64,000 bases of DNA. Source: Tetramitus jugosus. Its lineage: Eukaryota > Heterolobosea > Eutetramitea > Acrasida > Vahlkampfiidae. A program made the translations under genes and the position numbers. Positions 28,999 to 37,063 of the stretch are shown piece by piece. The notes under the pieces were generated by a model. The model was not told where the DNA came from, searched no databases, and saw only the letters and a program-made list of their open reading frames with translations. The number at the start of each line of letters is the position of its first letter. Position 1 is the stretch's first letter. The DNA is taken from the NCBI GenBank assembly GCA_937625935.1, contig OW569382.1:310001-374000 (forward strand). Reading direction: 5' to 3'.

Positions 28999-31900
28999 TT
29001 AAAAAAGTTCAGGAGAGGGAGTAAAGTCATAGCATGGAGCTTTCTTGTCACCATGCGATATAGGAGTATCAGAGGGTGAGCACGGAGATACTTCAATCCT
29101 TGGAGATGTTGGTGACTCATTGATATCGTTCTTTTGTTCTTCAGAGGACTTTGTTTGCTGTGAATCCTTGATTCCAATTGTCTCAGTATCACCTTTTGTG
29201 TCCTCTGAAGTCGTATTACAGCCATCTGATGATTGGGTTTTATCTCGTAGCAAGGGAGATGCGGTTGGATCCTGACTGAGCATTTGTAAACTGTCTCCTA
29301 ACGTGCTTCCAATTGAGATCGAGGGCAAAGCCGGTCCTAGGTCACTAATCTTATCCAAAATGATTTGTTTGATGCATTTTCTCTTGTTCTTAATATCTCT
29401 ACTGGGGAACCATTTGCGATTTTGAAATGGTAATTCAAAGTTTGGTTTTTCATAATCCTCTGTCATTTCAAGCACAGATTCATCTAGTCCTCGATTGGCA
29501 TGTCTGTAACGTTCTGTCAGTAGCCGATCCGTGTATTCCAACATGTAAACACCACAGTCGCAATAGTTTGATTGTTGAGGAACAGTGGATCGATGAAGTT
29601 TCAAATCCCGTCGCGTGATTGAATAAGTGTTCTCATTGGGTTGTGTGGTGCCGCTTGAGGCGTTTCCGTATTCAATCATGTACCTCTGACTCAGGTAGTG
29701 CCGAATGAGATGTGTGATTTTATGCTGCTGCTCTCTGTCGACCAGATTCAAGGAGTCACAGATGAATATCATTGGATCATCAGGTGATGGATCACCATCG
29801 ATAGATACAATTCCTGCCATGTGATCCTCTATTCTCTCTTTGAGTCTTGGTAATGATGTAACCACAGCCAATGTCCAATGCTCATTCTCGCACATTGGAA
29901 TAAACAACCAATCACACTCAAAGATTTTTACCTTATCAGGTTCTGGGACTCTCTTTGCCGCTCGAGCGGCATCCTTCAATAGCAACGGATAAAAATGACT
30001 ATTAAATATATGGAAGTGATGCTTGCTCATGGCAAACTTGTTCTCATTAATAAATTGATAGTAGAAGTCCACAATATTGTCATTCAAGTACTCTCCTGGC
30101 TCTAAGCGAGCTAAATCTCCTTTTGTAATTGTGATATTATAGAGTCGCAATAGTGGTTCCGCAGCCTCTTTAGGAGTCAGTTTTGGTTTTGGTATTGACT
30201 TTACAGGCACCACGTCCTCATCATCAATAATCTCCATCTGATGTTTAGCATTGGATCGTGTATTTATGCTTGGACTGCTGTACATCCTGGAGCTGCTCCT
30301 TGTAGACGATTTAACAGGTGTCTTTGTGCCAATTAAGTCATCGTAATTAAAGTCAAACTCTTCTTCGTCTTCTTCCTGTGCATCACTGATTGTTTTTGCC
30401 TTGGAAGGCATTGATGATGATGATGTGGAGGACGTTTGAGAACTTGTCTGAAAAGGAGTATTTTGCGAGCCTGTTGTACTACTATTCTGCTGCGAAGAAA
30501 CTGTAGCTGGTTTCTGTGTAATAATTTCCAGAGTGCTGCTTGCAGTAGTAGCAGTGATGGAGTTCGTTTTTGACAATGGTGTCTTCTCATTGGTATCATC
30601 ACTACTCGACCGTTTCAAGTAGCCCGCAGCCTGCAACATGCGCAAACTATGATTCGCTGTCTGTTCCATATCTGCCAACGTATAACAATTTGTATTGCTC
30701 TGCGATTGAATAAAGAAGCGTGTTGGGCGATGCGCATTCCCCACAATGATAATATCAACACACCGATCATCCTCTAATCGATGTTTCAACAACTCATCAT
30801 CGTCAATAATATTGTTCTTTAGAATTTTGAATCCAAAAAACATTTGTCGATCCACAGTCAACGTCCACGGATCCGACATGTGTCTCCTCCGCATCTGAAT
30901 CTCACAAAATCTTGTTTCTCCACTGCGAACAACACTGTGACTCAACCGCATTCGATCAATACTCATCACAACAAGTTCCTCACCGTCGTTTCCAATCGAT
31001 TGATATGTAATTTGATCCAGTAGAGTCATCCATTGATCACCCATCAGTATCACAGCATAACGCTGTGTCATGTTTTGGTCCAATTTGACATAATTGGGTT
31101 CCACCACATGACTACCACTATTACCACTATTACCACTATTTCTACTGCTTTTCACATCATTACTACCAGTCATCATACCACCATGATGATGATGATGACT
31201 ACTACTCTTTTGTGACTGACTACCACTGTGCCTTGTCAGACTAGCAACATTTGAGACTCGAGTATCATTATGGATAGTTTTGGGTGAATGTTTCATCACA
31301 ATTTCCAACAATGGATCATCATTCAATGAAAAATCACTCAATTTTCGTTCATTCAACACTTGTTTTTCCTGAGGAGTAGTAGTCGTCATTATTATCGTTT
31401 GATCACTCTTATGTGTTTCATCCTTTTCATCATCATCCAATACAATCATTGTCATTTCATTGACTTGATCATCACTCTTCTTTTGTTGTTGTTGTTCAAT
31501 CATTCTACGTTTCACAAAATGAGGCATAATACTACTACTACTACTTGTTGTTGTTGATGAACCATGATGATGATTGACATCATCTACTGATTCATCACTC
31601 TTATCACTGCTATTGTTCCATTTTCTCTTTCGATTTTGAATCCTAGTAGTACTTGATATTATTGATGATTCTTTATCATTATGAGTATTGTTATTGTTGT
31701 AATTGTTGTTATTATTGTTATTGTTGTTGGAAATTTTGAGTGGAACGAGAATTGATTTGGCTGCTGGTGATGATGAAAATGGTGGTGGTGGTGGTGTAGT
31801 AGGTGGTGAAGAACGACTATGAATATGACTGTTTCTCGTACCACCATACGTATGAAAAAATGGATTGGGATCAGTGAGTCTAGTCTCTTGAACAACATGT

Positions 31901-32199
31901 ATCACCAAGTCATCTTCATCATCATCATCTTCTTCGTCAATTTTTTTTTCAATGTTGTTATTGTTGTTGTTAGTGATTGTATGAGTTGTTGTTGATGTTG
32001 ATGTTGAAATGGATGATGATGATGATGGTTGTGGTGGATGATGAGTGCTTGTGGTGGGAAAGAGTTGTTTCATGGATTGGACAAATAGATGATGATTCTT
32101 GTGGTGGTGTGAGGAGGAGATTGGTTTGCACTGAATGTTGCGATGTTGCGAATGTTGTTGTTGTTGTTGTTGGTCATGTTGATTGTTGTTGGTGTTCAT
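28999..32199 (-). CDS. Ulp2/SENP6-7-like SUMO protease
   Basis: A 1066-residue cysteine protease of clan C48 that removes SUMO (or a related modifier) from proteins. The N-terminal 400 residues are low complexity (His/Gln, Asn, Thr, Pro and Asp runs). Residues about 375-540 contain a beta-rich segment (RYAVILMGDQWMTLLDQITY onwards) that may be a PH-like domain. The catalytic region is at about 700-915: LEPGEYLNDNIVDFYYQF entry, His in NEHWTLAVV, Asp in MIFICDSLNL, Gln in PQQSNYCDCG and Cys in CDCGVYMLEY, the full catalytic set. A split between conserved blocks (a SGTTQPNENT insert) is typical of the Ulp2 branch. The C-terminus is Ser/Thr/Pro-rich. No introns are needed. Confidence 0.93.
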   Translation of the reverse strand: MNTNNNQHDQQQQQQHSQHRNIQCKPISSSHHHKNHHLFVQSMKQLFPTTSTHHPPQPSSSSSISTSTSTTTHTITNNNNNNIEKKIDEEDDDDEDDLVIHVVQETRLTDPNPFFHTYGGTRNSHIHSRSSPPTTPPPPPFSSSPAAKSILVPLKISNNNNNNNNNYNNNNTHNDKESSIISSTTRIQNRKRKWNNSSDKSDESVDDVNHHHGSSTTTSSSSSIMPHFVKRRMIEQQQQKKSDDQVNEMTMIVLDDDEKDETHKSDQTIIMTTTTPQEKQVLNERKLSDFSLNDDPLLEIVMKHSPKTIHNDTRVSNVASLTRHSGSQSQKSSSHHHHHGGMMTGSNDVKSSRNSGNSGNSGSHVVEPNYVKLDQNMTQRYAVILMGDQWMTLLDQITYQSIGNDGEELVVMSIDRMRLSHSVVRSGETRFCEIQMRRRHMSDPWTLTVDRQMFFGFKILKNNIIDDDELLKHRLEDDRCVDIIIVGNAHRPTRFFIQSQSNTNCYTLADMEQTANHSLRMLQAAGYLKRSSSDDTNEKTPLSKTNSITATTASSTLEIITQKPATVSSQQNSSTTGSQNTPFQTSSQTSSTSSSSMPSKAKTISDAQEEDEEEFDFNYDDLIGTKTPVKSSTRSSSRMYSSPSINTRSNAKHQMEIIDDEDVVPVKSIPKPKLTPKEAAEPLLRLYNITITKGDLARLEPGEYLNDNIVDFYYQFINENKFAMSKHHFHIFNSHFYPLLLKDAARAAKRVPEPDKVKIFECDWLFIPMCENEHWTLAVVTSLPRLKERIEDHMAGIVSIDGDPSPDDPMIFICDSLNLVDREQQHKITHLIRHYLSQRYMIEYGNASSGTTQPNENTYSITRRDLKLHRSTVPQQSNYCDCGVYMLEYTDRLLTERYRHANRGLDESVLEMTEDYEKPNFELPFQNRKWFPSRDIKNKRKCIKQIILDKISDLGPALPSISIGSTLGDSLQMLSQDPTASPLLRDKTQSSDGCNTTSEDTKGDTETIGIKDSQQTKSSEEQKNDINESPTSPRIEVSPCSPSDTPISHGDKKAPCYDFTPSPELF

Positions 32200-32339
32200 T
32201 TCTGCGCATTTTTTGGTGTGAAGCTTTCTTGTTGAACGTTTTTGGTTTTTTTTGAATCAATCATCCTTCTTTTTCGGATGTGCGTGGGCCGCTACGAGTG
32301 ACGAACTTGGTTGCTTTGGTGGAATACATTCGGTAATTT

Positions 32340-33521
32340 TTATGAAGCTTCTTGGATCTTTCTTGCTAGGAAAGCAAAGGCAGATGTCTGGCAGGAAGCA
32401 CTTGTGTTCTCGTGCTTTGTGTGACCGGCAGACAAGCAACAGCATCCGCGAGAGGATGCTGGTTGAATGAGAGTGTCCAATGGTCGATCAGAGGTTACCC
32501 AATTGATTGCATTCTGGCAAATAAAGTCACGCACTGGTTTTGGATCAGATGACATGACAGAGTGCACCGAATCTGTAAATGCAACGCCTCTCAATTTGGG
32601 CAACACTTGAGAGTGACGCGCTTGCAACAGACTCATGGTACAATATCCACCAGCGGAATGCGCTACAATTACAATGTCCTTTGCCTGTGCACGAGAGACA
32701 ATATTGTCCCACACTGAGATTGTGTGAATGGGAGGGCTGTCATGCTCTGGAATATCCGTGTACTGATTTCTGGACAGTGAACTTGGCTTATCAGTCATCA
32801 TGAATCCTTCTCTCGTGTACTGGTGAGGAATAGGTGTCTTGGGTAAGCGGTTCAAATTTGGATTGAACACAATGACACCATACCCTTCCAACAGCGCCTG
32901 CTGGATATAGGGAATCTGAGAACCTGTCTCCAACGATTCATTCATACACAGTGCTCTGGCCCATTGTCCCGCACGAACAGCTCCCGATCCCTGAACCAAC
33001 AACATCAACTTCTCAGCAGTTTGCCAATTCTGAGACACAAACACATTGTTCTTGATCAATGTTTGTTGATCTTGAGCAGTGATGGCACTCGATTCTTGTT
33101 CACTGATCCAAATGGGATCTCTTTGTTCCACACCAGGCAATAAAACTTCTCTCAATCCACAGTCACGAATCATTCTCAACTGAATCTCCCTCGCAATAAA
33201 ATCACCAATGGCCTCATAGTGTCTCTGAGACACGAAATGAAATGGTTCATCTGCTTTTTGCATGTGCCTCAGTTCACCCTTGTCATTGAACTCGTATTGG
33301 AAGTCAGACAATGAACTTGGAGGGTACACTGTTGGAATCGTAGCCATAACGAGATCCAATTGCTTGGATGATCTGTCTGTCAAATGAGATTGAACCGTTT
33401 CGAGGGAAAGAAAAGATGATTGGTTGGAAGATCTTTGGTTACTGTTGGGATCAGGAATCAAGATGGGAGATTTTCTCTTGTTGACAAGTTGATCTTCAAT
33501 GTAATCGCTCAGGTTATTCAT
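32340..33521 (-). CDS. ARB2/FAM172-family protein (Arb2 domain, alpha/beta hydrolase-like)
   Basis: 393 residues from the ATG at 33521 (MNNLSDYIEDQ). An in-frame ATG at 33660 would add 46 residues, but that stretch looks like UTR. Family segments are DFQYEFNDKGELRHMQ, PFHFVSQRHYEAIGD, LMLLVQGSGAVRAGQWARAL, YIQQALLEGYGVIVFNPN, VIVAHSAGGYCTM, GVAFTDSVHSVM and a terminal NWVTSDRPLDT...CLSAGHTKHE. Arb2 domains occur in fission-yeast ARC (Argonaute chaperone) and in FAM172A, with roles in small-RNA silencing and co-transcriptional regulation. The HSAGG motif resembles a hydrolase nucleophile elbow. Whether RNAi exists in this organism is not shown here. Confidence 0.9.
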   Translation of the reverse strand: MNNLSDYIEDQLVNKRKSPILIPDPNSNQRSSNQSSFLSLETVQSHLTDRSSKQLDLVMATIPTVYPPSSLSDFQYEFNDKGELRHMQKADEPFHFVSQRHYEAIGDFIAREIQLRMIRDCGLREVLLPGVEQRDPIWISEQESSAITAQDQQTLIKNNVFVSQNWQTAEKLMLLVQGSGAVRAGQWARALCMNESLETGSQIPYIQQALLEGYGVIVFNPNLNRLPKTPIPHQYTREGFMMTDKPSSLSRNQYTDIPEHDSPPIHTISVWDNIVSRAQAKDIVIVAHSAGGYCTMSLLQARHSQVLPKLRGVAFTDSVHSVMSSDPKPVRDFICQNAINWVTSDRPLDTLIQPASSRGCCCLSAGHTKHENTSASCQTSAFAFLARKIQEAS

Positions 33522-33780
33522 GTTGTTCGTGGCTTTAAGGTTTTGTTCGTGTTGTTTTCCAGATTTTGTGTTCTTTGTGCCCAAAATAAGTTGGAAAATT
33601 TTTTTCCAGAGTCGGGGAAATAGACGTTCATTTTTTTGTGGTAAATGTATGGTCAACATTTTTCGAGTGTGTTCATATTTATTGTATTGGGAGAAGGTCA
33701 GACATCGCAATTTAAACAGATCCCCAGAAGAACAGAAGAACATTTTTACAGATAAAAACATCCATTCACAGAATCAGTAC

Positions 33781-34254
33781 TCAGCAAAGGCATAGGTTTC
33801 ATCACCCATGACCACGAAAGCAGTGTCACCCTTCTTGAGCACACTGACAACCTTTTCAGGCCAGTAGCTTCTTGATGTCGTCCACTGACATGTTCTTCAT
33901 GCCGTGGACGACCACCTTTCTTGTGCAATCGACACTGCGCTTGGGTGCAGCAGTGCTGTTGCCAGTCCTCCTCTCTTTGTTGAAGAACTCAACAAACTCA
34001 TAGAATAGGTCACCCTTGACCGTCACCCATGCAACAAAGCGTTGCTGGCCTTTCCTCTTGATGACTTGGACTCTGTTGAGCCAGTCACCAAACTCCTCTC
34101 CTATCTTTCTTGCCAAAGATGACTGAGAGACACCATTACCGTTGCCAGTAATGACGCCCTCTCTGTCACTTGGCGCAGAGCCTTTCCGGGCAGTGGTTCA
34201 CACTGCGGAACGGCTGTTGCCGTATTCCTTCGCCAATTGTTGAATCACCAGCAT
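33781..34254 (-). pseudogene. Broken copy of the retroelement ORF1 (copy 2), upstream of tRNA-Met
   Basis: Minus-strand sequence starting at an ATG (34254-34252) that matches the ORF1-like protein of copies 1 and 3, for example EYGNSRSAV, SSLARKIGEEFGDWLNRVQVI, QRFVAWVTV and SVDCTRKVVVHG. It has a nonsense TGA where copy 1 has a Trp codon (after SAV) and a +1 frameshift just after DIKKLLA. It then resumes as KVVSVLKKGDTAFVVMGDETYA and stops matching near 33783. The 3' half and A-tail are missing. Ignoring the later LINE insertion, it began about 60 bp upstream of the tRNA-Met 5' end. Confidence 0.85.
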
Positions 34255-34270
34255 GTGATACCGTTTTTTA
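34250..34270. repeat. Target site duplication, left copy (21 bp)
   Basis: Begins AGCATGTG and ends CGTTTTTTA. Identical to 35158-35178 over all 21 bases and directly abuts the LINE fragment on its A-tail side. Confidence 0.93.
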
Positions 34271-35157
34271 TTTTTTTTTAAATACAACCAATGGTTGCGC
34301 TGTTTATTCGTTGTTGATTCTCTTTACATGACGTAACTGTTTCGTTTATGACGGCAGAATGCCGTCACTGTTGCATTGTTTGTTGCTGGTGCTCGCAGAG
34401 CATCAGCAACCAGCCATCTCCTTGGAGCTTGTGAAGAGGCGAAGCATCACCTCAATACATCTCCTCTTAGTATTATCCACGAACTGTTTCGCTTTCTTCT
34501 TGGCGATATCCTTCTTAATTCCATTTTTTTTGAGCCCTTTGGCAACTTGTTTCGCTGCTTGCGATTCCACACCTAACATACCTAACATATATTGTTTCCC
34601 AGTCTTCCTTTGCTCGTTAGTTGTGCGCTTACCGTTGCACCACTGTTGGTTATCAAACCATATGTCCACACATTGTGACTTATGCAGTCCCATTGAGCTC
34701 AGCTTCGCAGCAACCTCCTTTGCGAGCAAAATTCTGGCCATCCTTGCGACTGGGCAGTTGATGAGACAGTGAAGAACCGTCTCTTGCTCGAAATTGCACT
34801 TCGGGCATGACGTATCCATATCCTCCACATTATAGAGGTTCTTCACCACAGCCTTTGTGTGAAGTGTGTGACTTTTAACTTGGGCCACGAACCATTCCAG
34901 CTGTCTGCTCACCCTAAAAGGACACCTCATGAATGAAAAGTCGGTAACACCTCCCAAACACTCTTTTTGAATCCACCAAATCTTCTCCGTCCCTATCAAA
35001 TCTCTGTACTGTCTAGTAAATATATTCCAGATCTGTTTTTTTTCCGTAACTTCAAAGTTATCCTTGCACATAAGTATCGGCGGAGCTGCGCCCCTGTTGA
35101 TCATGTGTAAACACACAGGAGCTTTTTTTGCAGCAGAAACGTGTTTTGTTTTGTGAA
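34271..35157 (-). mobile_element. 5'-truncated non-LTR retrotransposon (LINE), ORF2 C-terminus and 3' UTR
   Basis: Minus-strand fragment flanked by perfect 21-bp direct repeats. It encodes the last about 250 residues of ORF2 (frame open from 35156 to the stop at 34403). This includes the C-terminal zinc motif CPKCNFEQETVLHCLINCP (CX2CX7HX4C pattern, as in zf-RVT regions) and a basic tail KKNGIKKDIAKKKAKQF. The 3' UTR has a hairpin TGACGGCA...TGCCGTCA (34349-34367), AATAAA, a second hairpin CAACC-AAT-GGTTG (34285-34297), GTTGTATTT and an A-run with one T. The reverse transcriptase domain is absent (truncated). The fragment is uninterrupted, suggesting recent insertion. It lies inside the 5' end of ORF1 copy 2. 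Confidence 0.93.
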
Positions 35158-35178
35158 AGCATGTGATACCGTTTTTTA
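35158..35178. repeat. Target site duplication, right copy (21 bp)
   Basis: Identical to 34250-34270. It lies 41-61 bp upstream of the tRNA-Met 5' end at 35219, so it records where the LINE machinery cut. Confidence 0.93.
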
Positions 35179-35236
35179 CGGATAATCCGTCCGGTGTGAT
35201 GCTGAATTATGATAGACAGCGGGTTTGGCGCAGCTG

Positions 35237-35247
35237 CCCGAATAAAA
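35237..35247 (+). repeat. Left terminal inverted repeat
   Basis: CCCGAATAAAA, directly after the D-loop TG of tRNA-Met; inverted copy at 36525-36535. Confidence 0.8.
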
Positions 35248-36524
35248 CGTGGGAACCTGACTATGAGAGATCAGGTCATGAGTCAGGTGCTGCCTAATTC
35301 GACACAAAAGTCGGGAACTGACTCAACAAAAGCTGCTGCCGACTCCGGTGTCAACTCCATCAGAAAGTTGGGAATACAACTCAGGTACTGACTCACACGA
35401 AGTACACCACTGAACCATGAGTTAAGTGAAAAAACAGCAAGTCAACTGAGTCGATATTTTAGCCCGATCTCCCTCTCAACTGCTAATCACAACCAACCGC
35501 TTTGAATTTGTTGAAGTCGGTTTGTTTCCAACAAACCGAACACAACCAACCCAAACGAAACTGCTTCAAGCAACAAAAATTTTTTAAGTTTTCTCTTATT
35601 GAATCCCAAAACGTGTGACCACAAGGCTAAAGAATCATCTGCCAAGAAGCAGATTGTTACTCCTGCGACTCCATCCACTGAGCAAGTTCTGACACAAGGA
35701 ACAGGTGTTGAACAAACAGATCAAGAAAGAGTTGAGACTGAATACTGGTACGTTTGTTCTTTTTCTTTATGTTTCGATCAGTTGTGATTTTCTGAATTTT
35801 CACTTCAATCTGGAGTTATGAGTGATATGGACTTACTTGCTGGAGAATGATGAAGTAATGCCTGCTTTGAACGTTGAGGACAGGATGTTAAACAGTGTCA
35901 AAACAGAAATGAGCATTGTATTAGGTCAGTATCAATTTTCTTTGCTGTTAATTGTTGATGTCACTTACCCTCCTTTTTCACAGTGGAGAGATTCCTATGG
36001 TATGTCGAACTTCGCAGTTTGTGTTTGTACTTGTTACTTACAACTTCTTTCCTGCTCTCGCACCTGCTCAAAATTGTCGGAGAAATAATGATCCAACCAC
36101 TTGACGAGGAGTCTCCTTGATCAAACTTACGGAGATAAAGTACAAAGATCAGTGATGACCCACTTACCGAGTGATGAGAGTTTTCTTTGGAATCTGTCCA
36201 GAAGGGTTGATCTTGATTCACGAAAAATATTCTTAATAAATGTTGTTCTTCATTCTCTCATAAGATTACAAGAATTTTTGGCCCCTCACTCGCCCCTGTT
36301 TCTCCTTGTTAGCCGCCTGATGGTTGACTTGGGTCATGAGTTTGCACAGGACACAATACCTGACTTCAGCAAGTCGGCACCTGAAAATGAATGGCTACTT
36401 GGACCACTGCAGATGGTTGGTTTGTACCTGACTCCAGTGCTGACTCTGAGATAGTCAGCACCGGACTCGATCCGAGTCAGGATCTGGCACAACGAAAGTC
36501 AGGTGCTGGTTGCCTCATGTGATT

Positions 36525-36535
36525 TTTTATTCGGG
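36525..36535 (-). repeat. Right terminal inverted repeat
   Basis: TTTTATTCGGG, the reverse complement of the left end, directly before TG and the rest of the tRNA-Met D-loop. Confidence 0.8.
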
Positions 36536-36593
36536 TGGTAGTCGCGTAGGTCTCATAATCCTAAGGTCGTGAGTTCGATCCTCACAACCCGCA

Positions 36594-37063
36594 TCTTTTT
36601 GAGTTTTTTGTGGTGGCCACGAAGGAAGACCCCAAAAACCACCAAACTCCCATAAATTGTGAAGGTTCTTAGGTAATTGATTCTTGTTTTGCCCCAGCTT
36701 GCAACCACCGTCGTGGCTCTGCCTCGATCAGGGTTGCAAAATATTGCCATTGTCCAAAGACTTAGTGATGTAACCTTCTGATAGCTCCAGAGTTTGCATC
36801 AAAGCCAGTCACTTGAAAGTCAGTTACAATGTAGTGCCTTAATATTAAGATGGCTGACTGGTCCCTCATTCAGAGAACATTCTCACCTTGCCAAATGGTT
36901 TGGACTTGGTTAAACCATGAATGTAGCAAGCAAAGAACGCAAGAGTAACAACGAACAATATGATTGATTGTGTGGTCTTCATCTCTTTGTAAATTGTGTG
37001 ACTTTTTTGGGGAAATCTCTCTGTTTTATTGGAATGATCCAGGCGCGTATGTGACCATTCACC
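36594..37063. other. Intergenic region, no gene seen
   Basis: 470 bp between the tRNA-Met terminator and the 3' end of the ankyrin gene. T-runs at 36596-36600 and after fit Pol III termination. No other feature is recognised. Confidence 0.45.

Larger units (their letters stand above)
35237..36535. mobile_element. 1.3-kb element with terminal inverted repeats inserted in tRNA-Met
   Basis: The ends are exact 11-bp inverted repeats (CCCGAATAAAA at 35237-35247, its complement at 36525-36535). They are flanked by a 2-bp TG repeat (35235-35236, 36536-36537) that resolves to a single TG in the intact tRNA. Subterminal regions carry many short repeats of the AGTCAGGTGCTG / CAGCACC / TGACTC type in both directions (about 35255-35400 and 36395-36515), like transposase-binding arrays. 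Inside are only short frames, for example 35822-36088 and 36101-36454, with possible GT-AG pairs. I recognise no transposase. It is probably a non-autonomous or decayed DNA transposon of unassigned superfamily. Confidence 0.78.
35219..36593 (+). tRNA. tRNA-Met (CAT, elongator), interrupted by a 1.3-kb insertion in the D-loop
   Basis: The 5' part is 35219-35236 (acceptor GCGGGTT, then TG, D-stem GCGC and loop start AGCTG). The 3' part is 36538-36593, or from 36536 if the duplicated TG is counted. Removing the insert gives a normal cloverleaf. Acceptor GCGGGTT pairs with AACCCGC (36586-36592), the D-loop reads AGCTGGTAG with the conserved GG, the anticodon loop is CTCATAA (CAT at 36554-36556), the T-stem is GTGAG/CTCAC with loop TTCGATC, and the discriminator is A. 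The T-T pair at the base of the anticodon loop is also usual in elongator tRNA-Met. A T-run follows at 36596. The Pol III A-box is split, so this copy is probably dead. Confidence 0.85.

Noticed and set aside
31140-32190. Trinucleotide-like runs in the SUMO protease N-terminus as a microsatellite array
   Set aside because: They encode Asn, His, Ser and Thr runs within one open frame and are ordinary low-complexity coding sequence here.
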